A DNA stretch of 64,000 bases from Paenibacillus sp. AN1007 (lineage in GTDB: Bacteria; Bacillota; Bacilli; Paenibacillales; Paenibacillaceae), in the NCBI RefSeq assembly GCF_040702995.1, contig NZ_CP159992.1, positions 3,807,501 to 3,871,500 on the forward strand, written 5' to 3'. The notes under the pieces were generated by a model. That model made no database searches. It was not told the origin of the DNA and was given only the letters and a program-made list of their open reading frames with translations. Below, in pieces: positions 27,585 through 36,507 of the stretch (position 1 is the first letter of the stretch; each line of letters starts with the position of its first letter). Position numbers and translations under genes: made by a program.

Positions 27585-29480
27585 TTAGCGGTTAAGCAAA
27601 CTTCCCACGTATCTTAACAATTCATTGGCGCTTGCAGCTGTATATCCATGTTCTTCAATGAGACGTTTGATGACTTCATTCATTCGCTTCAATTGTGTAG
27701 CATCCGGTGTTTTCGTAGAGGTCGTAATCTTGACAATATCTTTGAGATCCGCAAACAATTTCTTCTCGATGGCTTCCCGCAGCCGATCATGGCTGCTGTA
27801 TTCAAACTTGCGCTCCTTGCGGGAGTATGCCGAGATTCGAATCAAAATCTCTTCCCTGAACGCTTTTTTTGCATTCTCCGAGATGCCGATCTGCTCCTCA
27901 ATGGAGCGCATCAGCCGCTCATCCGGGTCCATCTCCTCATCTGTAAGCGGATCACGGATTTTCGACCAGTTGCAGAAGGCTTCAATGTTATCCAGATAAT
28001 TTTCGAACAGCGTTTTGGCGGATTCTTCAAATGAGTAAACAAAAGCTTTCTGTACTTCCTTCTTCGCCAGTTCATCATACTCTTTACGTGCAAGAGCGAT
28101 AAAGTTTAAATACCGCTCGCGCTCTTCCTTCGTAATGGAAGCATGCTGATCCAGCCCATCCTTGATGGCACGCAGAATATCCAGCGCGTTAATGCATTGA
28201 AGGTTTTGCTTAATCAAAGCACTGGATATCCGGTTAATGACGTACCGAGGATCAATACCGGACATGCCCTCATCCAAATATTCATTTTGCATTTCGCGCA
28301 GATCGGCTTCCTTGTACCCCTCAACCTCTTCGCCGTCGTACATCCGCATTTTTTTCACCAGGTCCATGCCTTGTTTTTTTGTTTCCTTCAATCGGGTAAG
28401 TATGGAAAAAATAGCTGCTGTTCGCAGCGCATGCGGTGCGATGTGCACGTGTTTCATATCACTTTGCTGAATAAGCTTGGCGTAAATTTTCTCTTCTTCC
28501 GATACCTTCAGGTTATAAGGTATGGGCATGACAATCATCCGCGACTGCAAAGCCTCATTTTTCTTATTGGATATAAAAGACTTATACTCGGATTCATTTG
28601 TGTGTGCCACGATCATCTCATCCGCACTGATCAGCGCGAAGCGGCCCGCTTTAAAATTCCCTTCCTGCGTCAGGGATAACAGGTTCCACAGAAATTTCTC
28701 ATCACATTTCAGCATCTCCTGGAATTCCATCAAACCACGGTTGGCCTTGTTCAGCTCCCCGTCAAAACGATACGCGCGCGGATCCGATTCCGATCCAAAC
28801 TCGGTAATTGTTGAGAAATCGATGCTGCCTGTCAGGTCAGCGATATCCTGTGATTTCGGGTCTGACGGACTGAATGTACCAATCCCCACCCGGTTATCTT
28901 CAGAGATAATGACCCGTTCCACCGGAACTTTACTGATATCGCCACCGTACTCCGTGCGCAGTCTCATCTGGCAGGATGGGCACAGATTGCCTTCGATACG
29001 CACACCAATCTCTTTCTCCACCTCTGCTCGAAGCTCCAGTGGGATGAGATGAAGCGGCTCCTCATGCATCGGGCATCCTTCAATGGCGTAAACTGCCCCT
29101 TTCTCCGTTCGTGAAAATTGTTCCAGCCCACGCTTCAGCAGCGTCACCAGCGTAGACTTCCCTCCGCTGACAGGCCCCATCAGCAGCAAAATCCGCTTGC
29201 GTACATCCAGACGGCGTGCAGCCGAATGGAAATATTCTTCCACCAGCTTCTCAATGGAACGATCCAGTCCGAAGATCTCTTGCTCGAAAAATTTGTACCG
29301 CTTGTGCCCCCCGACCTCTTCTACCCCAAACGATTCAATCATCTGATACACTCGTGCGTGAGCCGTCATTGCTGGAGTCGGGTCCTCCCTCAGCAGGGCA
29401 ATATAATCTTCAAATGTTCCGTTCCATGACAAACGGTCACTCTCTGCCCGATATTCCGCAACACGTTCAAAAATATTCAT
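27585..29480 (-). CDS. prkA: PrkA serine protein kinase (AAA+ type)
   Basis: This 631-residue protein is full length for PrkA/YeaG. The N-terminal AAA+ part carries Walker A GPVSGGKSTL at about residue 105, and the C-terminal half resembles a kinase-like domain. It is a forespore/mother-cell stress factor reported to act as a kinase, and it partners YhbH and SpoVR across bacteria. I chose the ATG at 29480 because GGGAGG lies seven bases upstream and MNIFERVAEY is the usual start; the frame extends 59 codons further without support. A weak sigma-E-like -10 CATACAAG lies near 29616-29623. Confidence 0.95.
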   Translation of the reverse strand: MNIFERVAEYRAESDRLSWNGTFEDYIALLREDPTPAMTAHARVYQMIESFGVEEVGGHKRYKFFEQEIFGLDRSIEKLVEEYFHSAARRLDVRKRILLLMGPVSGGKSTLVTLLKRGLEQFSRTEKGAVYAIEGCPMHEEPLHLIPLELRAEVEKEIGVRIEGNLCPSCQMRLRTEYGGDISKVPVERVIISEDNRVGIGTFSPSDPKSQDIADLTGSIDFSTITEFGSESDPRAYRFDGELNKANRGLMEFQEMLKCDEKFLWNLLSLTQEGNFKAGRFALISADEMIVAHTNESEYKSFISNKKNEALQSRMIVMPIPYNLKVSEEEKIYAKLIQQSDMKHVHIAPHALRTAAIFSILTRLKETKKQGMDLVKKMRMYDGEEVEGYKEADLREMQNEYLDEGMSGIDPRYVINRISSALIKQNLQCINALDILRAIKDGLDQHASITKEERERYLNFIALARKEYDELAKKEVQKAFVYSFEESAKTLFENYLDNIEAFCNWSKIRDPLTDEEMDPDERLMRSIEEQIGISENAKKAFREEILIRISAYSRKERKFEYSSHDRLREAIEKKLFADLKDIVKITTSTKTPDATQLKRMNEVIKRLIEEHGYTAASANELLRYVGSLLNR

Positions 29481-29759
29481 GCTTGGTACCTCCCATGGCT
29501 CCTTTAGTGTGATTGTCAACCATTCCGAATGGTATGAAGAAATCAATAGAATTGCAGCTCCTGCTTGAATACCCTTCTGCGGTCGGCTTCGTCCCGCCAG
29601 CCTTGTTCCAAATGTCTTGTATGGATGTGAAAAGTGTATTACATACCTATGCGGCAACTTGGATAAGTTGACCTCTTTTTTTCAAACCTTCGCGCTGAAT
29701 TTTACGTACGCACTGTTCTATCAGACATCTTCTGGCCTCAGAAAAAAAAGCATGAATAT

Positions 29760-29767
29760 GCTATAAT
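29760..29767 (+). promoter_or_regulatory. Extended -10 promoter of the DUF2161 gene
   Basis: TGC-TATAAT lies about 72 bases before the ATG. No good -35 is visible at 17 bases, as often seen with extended -10 promoters. The other part of the 360-base gap, toward prkA, shows no gene. Confidence 0.6.
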
Positions 29768-29839
29768 AAAGGTTCTATCCAAGGAAACCGGACAACGCAA
29801 TGAAAACAGACAAACAACTTCAAGAGAGGAGCGGAGAGC

Positions 29840-30715
29840 ATGGCTGTACAGTATGAAACGGAGCTGTATTCCCCCGTCAAAACTTTTTTTGAACAGCGCG
29901 GATTCGATGTCAAGGCAGAGGTGAAGCACTGTGACCTAGTCGGAGTCAGCGCGGATCAGACTGAACCCCTTATTGTAGAGATGAAAAAAACGTTTAACCT
30001 GTCTCTGCTCCTGCAGGGCATGCAGCGCCTCAAGCTCAGCCCGCTCGTATACTTGGCGGTAGAGCGTAACCGAACCAAGCGCGGAGCCGTCAATCAGCGC
30101 TGGGGCGAACTAACCGCACTGTGCAGCCAGCTTGGTCTCGGGCTGCTGACGGTCACCTTTTACAAAACCAAACCACCTCTGATTGATGTACTTTGCGACC
30201 CTGCGGTGTACTCGGCTGCTGGCAAAGCCGTACCCTCCGCTCGAAAAAGCGGTATACGCCGGCAGCGTTTGCTTAAGGAGTTTGATGAACGGAGCGGAGA
30301 TTACAATACAGGCGGCAGTACAGGCCGGCAGCTGATGACGGCTTATCGCGAAAAAGCGATACGTGTCGCAGCAGCCTTGAGGTCGAGCGGTGAATCTTCC
30401 CCGGCAGCACTTGCCCGGCAGACAGGTGTAGGCACAGCGGCATCCATTTTGCAAAAAAATTATTACGGCTGGTTTGAACGTGTCTCCCGCGGAAAGTACA
30501 TGTTAACCGTTAAAGGGATTGAGGCATTATCCGAGCATGTATTTGTAATGCAGGATCAGGGTTTGATGACCGGGGAGGTTGACGAATGGACGGAACAGGA
30601 TGGGGTCAACGGACAGGATATGAACTCGGATGAACTCGAGCATGCAGCGGATGAAGAGCTTGCCCTGGTCGCTGAAGTCACCGAACAATATCTCCTGAAC
30701 ACAACCAAAAACTAA
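29840..30715 (+). CDS. DUF2161 PD-(D/E)XK-like protein
   Basis: This 291-residue cytoplasmic protein belongs to the DUF2161 family of putative phosphodiesterases. The N-terminal domain (residues 1-125) shows the PD-(D/E)XK pattern: ETELYSPVKTFFEQRG, then Asp in HCDLVGV and Glu-x-Lys in IVEMKK. The middle region is basic, and residues 170-235 look like a winged helix (SSPAALARQTGVGTAASILQ, KGIEALSEH). The acidic C-terminus is disordered. The ATG follows GAGGAGCGGAG. The substrate is unknown. DNA or RNA cleavage is inferred from the fold only. Confidence 0.82.
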   Translation: MAVQYETELYSPVKTFFEQRGFDVKAEVKHCDLVGVSADQTEPLIVEMKKTFNLSLLLQGMQRLKLSPLVYLAVERNRTKRGAVNQRWGELTALCSQLGLGLLTVTFYKTKPPLIDVLCDPAVYSAAGKAVPSARKSGIRRQRLLKEFDERSGDYNTGGSTGRQLMTAYREKAIRVAAALRSSGESSPAALARQTGVGTAASILQKNYYGWFERVSRGKYMLTVKGIEALSEHVFVMQDQGLMTGEVDEWTEQDGVNGQDMNSDELEHAADEELALVAEVTEQYLLNTTKN

Positions 30716-30812
30716 ATCGATATGATGAACTATAGGGAACTGCTCTGGAGTCACCATCCTCCAATGTGAACGTACAGCTTGATGCTCACAATGTCATACA
30801 GCACAATCAGGA

Positions 30813-30831
30813 CCACCCGTCCAACGGGTGG
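30813..30831. repeat. Right-end hairpin of the IS200-type element
   Basis: CCACCCGT-CCA-ACGGGTGG is a perfect 8-bp stem with a three-base loop, downstream of tnpA. It nearly matches the left-end hairpin, as expected for TnpA recognition sites. Confidence 0.7.
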
Positions 30832-30946
30832 TTTTCTCTTGGGGTATAACCCCCTGTTGCCAAACTGCGCCTAAAGACGCTAGCCTGACAGCAGGGCTGT
30901 TCAGGCTCAGTGTAATTTGTCTCTTTCACTTACCAGTAAACTGGTT

Positions 30947-31420
30947 TTACTTCTTTTTGCTTCGATTACTGCTGAATGGATCTTCGTATTCTTTTACACT
31001 CAGCTTATCTACCGCCTGATCATGTGCTTCTTGCTCACGAATATACTTTCTTACGGTTGCTTCATTTAGACCCACTGTGCTCACATAGTACCCTTCGGCC
31101 CAAAATTTTCAATTTCCGTATTTATACTTAAGCTGGGCATGTTTTTCGAAGATCATGAGCGAACTTTTTCCCTTTAGATATCCCATAAACGTGGAGACCG
31201 CAATTTTTGGAGGGATGGCTACTAACATATGGACATGATCGGGCATCATGTGACCTTCTATGATTTCGACTCCTTTGTACTTGCACAAACGTTTAAAGAT
31301 TTCGATTAAATCTCTTCTCACTTGATTATAGATTTCTTTCCGTCTATACTTCGGGGTGAACACAATGTGGTACTTACACATCCACTTTGTGTGAGCTAGG
31401 CTGTAGCTCTTGGTTGCCAT
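30947..31420 (-). pseudogene. IS200/IS605 TnpA transposase with premature stop
   Basis: The frame from ATG 31420 encodes a typical Y1 transposase with the metal-binding HUH motif in MPDHVHMLVAIPP. A TGA at 31109-31111 cuts it after KYKYGN, where relatives have Arg (GNRKFW). Past the stop the same frame runs on intact for 54 codons with KFWAEGYYVSTVG and KYIREQEAH, the segment that holds the catalytic Tyr. A single base change (CGA to TGA) therefore explains the loss. The truncated product lacks the nucleophile and should be inactive. Confidence 0.88.
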
Positions 31421-31499
31421 GAATGACCATTCCTTTCTTTTTGAGCCTGAACATCTCAATTGTATTGGAATGGTCATAATGGTCAAACCCTTCATCCCT

Positions 31500-31518
31500 C
31501 CACCCGCATAGCGGGTGG
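31500..31518. repeat. Left-end hairpin of the IS200-type element
   Basis: CCACCCGC-ATA-GCGGGTGG is a perfect 8-bp stem, followed by a T-run, about 80 bases upstream of the tnpA start. Confidence 0.7.
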
Positions 31519-31562
31519 TTTTTTGTTTCGCGCGTTTCACGCACTCAACTGGCTAAAGCCAT

Positions 31563-31604
31563 AAAAAAAACGCCTGTCATCTCCTGGGGAGACGACGGGC
31601 GTTC
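31563..31604 (-). terminator. Terminator after azoR
   Basis: On the minus strand AACGCC-GTC...GAC-GGCGTT is followed by eight T, directly after the azoR stop. Confidence 0.85.
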
Positions 31605-31627
31605 TCTTTAAATCGAAATGGAAAAGC

Positions 31628-32254
31628 TTAGAAGCTTGCTGCCACTTCTTTAGCCAATTTCAAACCAGCTTCTACGATCTCTTGGGAACGATCAGGTGAA
31701 GCATTGTGACCTTCAACTACAACAACTTCAGGGTTTTGAATGCCCCAGAAGCCAAGTACGTTCGTTACATAACGAACAGACATTTCAGCAGATGCCATAG
31801 GCTCTACGGAATATACGCTGCCGCGTGCGTTAAGCAGTGCAACTTTTTTGTCGCCTACCAGACCTACAGGGCCTTCAGCAGTGTATTTGAACATTTTGCC
31901 TGCTTGGCTCAGGTAAGAAATGTAGTTCACCAGTGGTGCTGGAACAGTGAAGTTCCACAGCGGGAATGCAAATACCACTTTATCAGCCGCCAGGAATTGA
32001 TCCTGCAGTTGTGCAGCCAGTGCTGCTGCTTTTTGCTCTTCTGGTGTTGCTTCGATACCGTTAGCTGCTTTGTAACCACCAGTGATTACAGTGTTACCGT
32101 AGTAAGGAAGATCCGTATTGTAGAGATCCAGCTCAGTGATTGTATCGCCTGGGTGGGACTCTTTGTATGCGCTCAGGAATGCATCGTACAATTGAACACT
32201 AACTGCTTGATCCGCAGGACGGTCATTAGCTTTAATAAAAAGAACGTTAGACAT
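31628..32254 (-). CDS. azoR: FMN-dependent NADH-azoreductase
   Basis: This 208-residue flavodoxin-fold enzyme reduces quinones and azo compounds with NADH and acts in the cytoplasm. The start MSNVLFIKANDRPADQ matches the family; the frame is open 30 codons further without a ribosome site, whereas GGGGGA precedes the ATG at 32254. FMN-contact segments include FAFPLWNFTVPAPLVNYI and LLNARGSVYS. The length is normal. A strong promoter lies about 100 bases upstream. Relatives in Bacillus respond to thiol and quinone stress, but no matching operator was recognised here. Confidence 0.93.
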   Translation of the reverse strand: MSNVLFIKANDRPADQAVSVQLYDAFLSAYKESHPGDTITELDLYNTDLPYYGNTVITGGYKAANGIEATPEEQKAAALAAQLQDQFLAADKVVFAFPLWNFTVPAPLVNYISYLSQAGKMFKYTAEGPVGLVGDKKVALLNARGSVYSVEPMASAEMSVRYVTNVLGFWGIQNPEVVVVEGHNASPDRSQEIVEAGLKLAKEVAASF

Positions 32255-32352
32255 GTTGAAATTTCCCCCAATAATTAAAATGTATGAGTGCGTATCCCGA
32301 ACTCGCAACTGCTGCTGCCCAGTATAAAGAAACCAACAACTCATTAATACAT

Positions 32353-32381
32353 ATTATATATAAAAATGTTAGTGGATGCAA
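32353..32381 (-). promoter_or_regulatory. azoR promoter
   Basis: TTGCAT (32376-32381), a 17-base spacer and a perfect TATAAT (32353-32358) on the minus strand. Confidence 0.78.
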
Positions 32382-32451
32382 TAAGGTAATCTAGGTTATC
32401 TATATATTTAAAATTCGAATCGAATAACTACGTATACAATCTTCTCTTCTT

Positions 32452-33675
32452 CTAGCTCCGTGCTGTAAATTCCGAGATAGCTTCGCTAATGAGATTCATG
32501 CCAAGCAGCAGCTCATCACGGCCCGGATGGCTGAAATTCAACCGAATGTATCGTTGATCCAGCGTGCCTGTAGAACATAGCGTTCCGGGCAGAAAAGATA
32601 CCCCTTTTACTAAAGCTGCCTTGAGCAATGCCTCACTGTTCAATCCTTCAGGCAGCTGCACCCACAGATACATTCCCCCTTGAGGGATATGATAGCTGCA
32701 CCCTTTCCAGCCAGGTCTTTTCAATAATTCTAACATCAATTTAAGTCTTATTTTGTACTCTTTGTTCAGCATGGACAAATGGTCACTCCACCGGAAAGGA
32801 GACTGTGCGAGCAGTTGATACAGCAGCCGTTGGTTCATCGGACTGGACTGTCCATCTGCAATTCGCTTAACGGATGTCATCGCCTGGATCAATGCCGGGT
32901 GGCCTGCCGCCCATCCCGTGCGGAGGGCGGGTGCAACCGTTTTGCTGAAAGAGCCAATATGCAGAACATGTCCACCCTGATCCGCGGTATCCAGTGCAAA
33001 GAGTGAAGGGTATTTTCGATAGAACGCAGACGGCTCCAAACCGTCAAAATGAAGCTCTCCATAGGAGTCATCCTCGACAAGCAGGACTCCATAACGAGAA
33101 CACAAGTCAAGTACGGCTTCTCTCCGTTCCATGCTCCACAGAATGCCGGTAGGGTTAGAAAAGCTGGGTGCAGCAAAAAGCAGCTTCGGCCTCACCTGCT
33201 GCATGTGCTGTTCCAACAAATCCGGCAGAATGCCGTCCTGATCTCCCAAGACGGGTACAATGGCCGCTCCCTGCATTTCCAGTACTTCAAGACAGCCAGG
33301 AGAGGTAGGATGCTCTACAAGCACAGAGTCTCCCGGCTCCAGCAGCAGACGCATCACGAGATCAATGGCCTGCTGGGTACCTGTGGTCAGCAGAATCTGG
33401 TCGGACACAGTCCGTATACCTTTGCGAACATTCCAATCGTTGTTCAGCCATTCCCTTAGCGGGGCATATCCTGCGGGCTCACCATACTGCAGAGCAGAAG
33501 GACCTGAACTGAAAACAGACAGTGCCGCTTCCTCCAGCAATTGAAAAGGAAACAGTTCCTCCGCAGGCAGTTCTTCAGCGAGTGAAATGAAATACTCCTT
33601 GCCGGACATCTCACGGATATCCCTCAATGGTGAAGACAAAAGCCTGTTGGTTCGGGAAGCAAAGAAATATTTCAT
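32452..33675 (-). CDS. PLP-dependent aminotransferase, class I/II
   Basis: This 407-residue enzyme has the aminotransferase core of the 2-aminoadipate aminotransferase and MocR type but no DNA-binding domain. The PLP Lys is in HIGSFSKTVAPALRTGW (about residue 245), with VEDDSYGELHFDG and SNPTG upstream and the C-terminal RLNFSH holding the carboxylate-binding Arg. I chose the ATG at 33675, preceded by GGGGGAT. It is monocistronic and the substrate is unknown; aromatic or branched amino acids or 2-aminoadipate are all possible. Confidence 0.9.
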   Translation of the reverse strand: MKYFFASRTNRLLSSPLRDIREMSGKEYFISLAEELPAEELFPFQLLEEAALSVFSSGPSALQYGEPAGYAPLREWLNNDWNVRKGIRTVSDQILLTTGTQQAIDLVMRLLLEPGDSVLVEHPTSPGCLEVLEMQGAAIVPVLGDQDGILPDLLEQHMQQVRPKLLFAAPSFSNPTGILWSMERREAVLDLCSRYGVLLVEDDSYGELHFDGLEPSAFYRKYPSLFALDTADQGGHVLHIGSFSKTVAPALRTGWAAGHPALIQAMTSVKRIADGQSSPMNQRLLYQLLAQSPFRWSDHLSMLNKEYKIRLKLMLELLKRPGWKGCSYHIPQGGMYLWVQLPEGLNSEALLKAALVKGVSFLPGTLCSTGTLDQRYIRLNFSHPGRDELLLGMNLISEAISEFTARS

Positions 33676-33859
33676 GGATAGATCCCCCTTCATCTCTATT
33701 CCGAAACTGTTCTCGCAGCCGCCCTACAACCTATTCCAGATGAACAACAAATATAACTGGAAGCATGCCTGATTTATGACCTGTCTGGACCAATCTGATT
33801 TCGACCTGTTAGGAACTATTTTAGTTCGACCTGCCAGCCAGGGCCGGTGGAAGCAATAA

Positions 33860-34516
33860 TCAGGACACTGTCTTGGACTGCCTTGCATGCAGGGCATAAC
33901 GTTCGATGGCCTGCGCTCTGCTGCTTACTTCCAGCTTCACATAGATTTTACGCAAATAATTATCAATTGAGCGTCTGCTCACATTGATCTCACTCGCTAT
34001 TTTATCATAGGTTACCCCTTGAACAATTCTTTCCATAATAAAAGTTTCTGTTTCTGTTAATTCAATCAGACTTTCTTCTGCCTGCGAATCGGTAGGCTGG
34101 CCCCAATCTGTACTGTGCAGCCACGACATCGGGATGGAAACATAGCCCTCCCGCAGCCCGGAGATGAGATGAATCAGTTGACTTGGAGAAGCCTGTTTCG
34201 ATAACATACCGCTTGCTCCAATGCTCATTAGATGGCGGAAGAGCTTGACGTTATCTTCATCTGTCAAAATAACAATATGTGTTTCATTCGACAGCTCTTT
34301 TATTTGAGCGATGTATTGATCTGCCTGTCCCTCTGGAAGACGATAATCCATGAGAATCAGATCGGGCTTGTGCATAGTCACAAGTTCGAGGCCTTCCGTT
34401 CCGGTTGAAGTCATACCACGCACCGTCAGATCCTTCTGCTCTTCCAAAATTAATTTTGTACCCAGCATGCTGGTGGGGTGGATATCTACGATGACCACCT
34501 GCCATACTTTTTTCAT
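33860..34516 (-). CDS. Orphan LuxR-type response regulator, ComA-like
   Basis: This 218-residue protein has a receiver domain (residues 5-120) and a LuxR-type helix-turn-helix (about 155-210, LTETETFIMERIVQGVTYDK, then SRRSIDNYLRKIYVKL). The phospho-acceptor Asp in LILMDYRLP, the Thr in VILTD and the Lys in LSKQ are present. The acidic pair at the N-terminus is VDIHP and not VDDHP, so one Mg-binding residue is lost. The ATG at 34516 follows GGGGGAACC. No histidine kinase is adjacent. The overall look is ComA-like, but I would not call it comA. Confidence 0.8.
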   Translation of the reverse strand: MKKVWQVVIVDIHPTSMLGTKLILEEQKDLTVRGMTSTGTEGLELVTMHKPDLILMDYRLPEGQADQYIAQIKELSNETHIVILTDEDNVKLFRHLMSIGASGMLSKQASPSQLIHLISGLREGYVSIPMSWLHSTDWGQPTDSQAEESLIELTETETFIMERIVQGVTYDKIASEINVSRRSIDNYLRKIYVKLEVSSRAQAIERYALHARQSKTVS

Positions 34517-34881
34517 TGCGGTTCCCCCTGTTATGTATTGGGCAGTTGACTTCTGTTCCTCATCTACATTCTTTACGCAGTTTATGCGACAGTCCGAGTA
34601 TAGATGAAGCAAGGGTCGGATTATGTCGAATAACAAAAGAATACAGGACCCAGACGCTCAAAAGCTCTGTTTTATAACTGTATCTCACGCTAACGACGGC
34701 AAAACGGCCCTCTTTCCATGCCTGAAATGATCAAAACCTAGTATAAATTTCCTGCATTTCTATCTAAAAAAGTCGAAAGACTCGCCCAAAGTTCCTACTT
34801 ATTGCATCTATAAGAAATTGTATCCTAGGACTTCCTTCCGATGCAATCTCTTTTTAAGCTATTATTTAAAGAATTTCATTT

Positions 34882-34910
34882 TTGCGTAATGAATTGCAGC
34901 ATGGTAGAAT
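34882..34910 (+). promoter_or_regulatory. Promoter of the phosphodiester glycosidase operon
   Basis: TTGCGT (34882-34887), 17 bases and TAGAAT (34905-34910). It lies 50 bases before the ATG at 34960. The rest of the 440-base gap upstream, back to 34517, is AT-rich and shows no gene. Confidence 0.65.
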
Positions 34911-34959
34911 GAGGATTGGAATTTTTTTAACCATAATCTATCAAACCAGGAGTGATGTT

Positions 34960-35370
34960 ATGAAACTATCCGACCCGTCTTCTGACATCCATCACACCCG
35001 GAGCGCCAAAGGCAGGATCAGATCATCGGTCAAGTGGTTTCTGGTCATGTGGATTGTTCTTATTGCATTAGGTGTTACAGGTACCTACTATTATAGTAAC
35101 CACCTCCAGCAGCAGATGATCAACCAGCTTCAGGTTCATACACAGCAACAGATAGACGCACTCAAAACCGATTATGAAAAGCAGCTGACAACGATATCAT
35201 CGGAAGTCGAAGCACTGCAGGGACAAGTCCAGTCTTTCAATGAACTGTTGACGTTCACTAAGGATAATGCAAGCAGCAAAACGGATAACAGCAATAAATT
35301 GTATACGCAGCTGAGCGAAGTGAAAAAGCAGCTCGATGCTCTCCAGAAAAAGATGGACTTGCTCAAATGA
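34960..35370 (+). CDS. Small membrane protein with extracytoplasmic coiled coil
   Basis: This 136-residue protein has a basic cytoplasmic start, one membrane helix (about residues 26-46, WFLVMWIVLIALGVTGTYYY) and a long coiled coil outside the membrane (about 50-136, with heptads such as QQIDALKTDYEKQLTTISSE and SEVKKQLDALQKKMDLL). AGGAGTG precedes the ATG at 34960. Its stop overlaps the ATG of the next gene (ATGA), so the two are coupled and probably work together at the cell surface. No family was recognised. Confidence 0.8.
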   Translation: MKLSDPSSDIHHTRSAKGRIRSSVKWFLVMWIVLIALGVTGTYYYSNHLQQQMINQLQVHTQQQIDALKTDYEKQLTTISSEVEALQGQVQSFNELLTFTKDNASSKTDNSNKLYTQLSEVKKQLDALQKKMDLLK

Positions 35371-36431
35371 TTACACCCGTGAAACAGGTTAATCGTTTTT
35401 TTATGCTTGCACTGGCTCCTTTTATAGGATTAATTATATGCATGCTGCTGTTTCGTCCCGAGCTTGAGACCGGAAACGTGCTTCCCGCTGCTTTGCCTGA
35501 AGATCGGGTAACCGCTCAGACCCAGGCCATCAGCAGGGAACTTGCCGGAGCAAAAGATGCTGCGGTTCAAACTTCTTCTTCTATTAAAAGAACAACGCAG
35601 CTGTATAACAAAACCACCAGCACCATGTCAACCATAGTACAGAAGGCTGCGGTTCAGGCTTCACGTCCGGAAACCATCTACAACAAACGAATTACATCCA
35701 AACTCGGTATTCCTTTCGAGCGTGTGGATAGCGACCGGATCACCATTGAAATGTACCATGTTAATCCCGGGACCTACACAGGATATGCCATGAAGATCAA
35801 ACTGAAGGATCCCAGCGCCATGCAGATGGCCATGAGCAGTGAGCCTGGACGTTCGGAGACAACGATGCAGGCCGTGAAACGGAGCGGAGCCATTGCCGGA
35901 ATTAATGCCGGCGGATTCGCTGACAGCGGCGGTAAACGATATCCTCTCAGTACAACGGTCATGGACGGTAAGTACGTAAATGGTTTTCAAGCCAGTTTCA
36001 AAGACCTGTTCTTTGTTGGCCTTAATGATGCCGGCAAGCTGGTTGGAGGCAAATTTTTTGATAAAAGCACACTGGATCGTTTACGCCCCCAATTCGGAGC
36101 AACATTTGTACCGATCCTTATGAAAAATGGACAGAAAACGATTATTCCAGACAAATGGAAAGTATCACCGAAACGGGCACCAAGAACCGTCATTGGAAAC
36201 TACAAAGACGATCAATTACTTATTATTGTTGTCGACGGATATAACGAAAGCGGAAGCTCTGGTGCCACGCTTGAAGAGATGCAGGGCAGATTGCTCAAAC
36301 TGGGCGTAATCGATGCCTATAACCTCGATGGCGGCGGTTCCTCATCGCTAATTCTGAATAACCGGGTAATGAATAGACCTTCGGATGGCAGCTTGAGACC
36401 GGTGCCCACCCACTTTTTATTTTACAAATGA
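35367..36431 (+). CDS. Phosphodiester glycosidase (NAGPA-like, DUF2233)
   Basis: This 354-residue protein is anchored by one N-terminal membrane helix (about residues 12-30), followed by a Thr/Ser/Ala-rich stalk to about residue 105. The catalytic domain resembles human uncovering enzyme NAGPA and bacterial phosphodiester glycosidases, with GAIAGINAGGF, PRTVIGNYKDDQLLIIVVDG and DAYNLDGGGSSSLI. It probably removes a sugar linked through a phosphodiester from a wall polymer or glycan. The start overlaps the coiled-coil gene. The substrate is unknown. Confidence 0.87.
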   Translation: MITPVKQVNRFFMLALAPFIGLIICMLLFRPELETGNVLPAALPEDRVTAQTQAISRELAGAKDAAVQTSSSIKRTTQLYNKTTSTMSTIVQKAAVQASRPETIYNKRITSKLGIPFERVDSDRITIEMYHVNPGTYTGYAMKIKLKDPSAMQMAMSSEPGRSETTMQAVKRSGAIAGINAGGFADSGGKRYPLSTTVMDGKYVNGFQASFKDLFFVGLNDAGKLVGGKFFDKSTLDRLRPQFGATFVPILMKNGQKTIIPDKWKVSPKRAPRTVIGNYKDDQLLIIVVDGYNESGSSGATLEEMQGRLLKLGVIDAYNLDGGGSSSLILNNRVMNRPSDGSLRPVPTHFLFYK

Positions 36432-36507
36432 TGGGATGAGGCATTCCTTTTCTAGTTAATATGGTTATAATAGAAGTAAATGAGCTTGTGCAGGAGGTGC
36501 GAAGTGT

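Larger units (their letters stand above)
30795..31540 (-). mobile_element. Degenerate IS200/IS605 family element
   Basis: About 745 bases carry a single-gene IS200-type element with a broken tnpA and no tnpB. Subterminal hairpins lie at both ends, CCACCCGC/GCGGGTGG upstream of tnpA and CCACCCGT/ACGGGTGG downstream. Exact ends cannot be fixed from one copy, so the limits are approximate. The element is not autonomous as read. Confidence 0.75.

Noticed and set aside
29616..29642. Sigma-E promoter for prkA
   Set aside because: CATACAAG fits the -10, but no -35 at the right spacing matches well. I mention it only in the prkA entry.
31109..31540. An intact 143-residue transposase
   Set aside because: The first 40 codons are the element end without a ribosome site, and the frame stops before the catalytic Tyr region. 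It is the broken tnpA.
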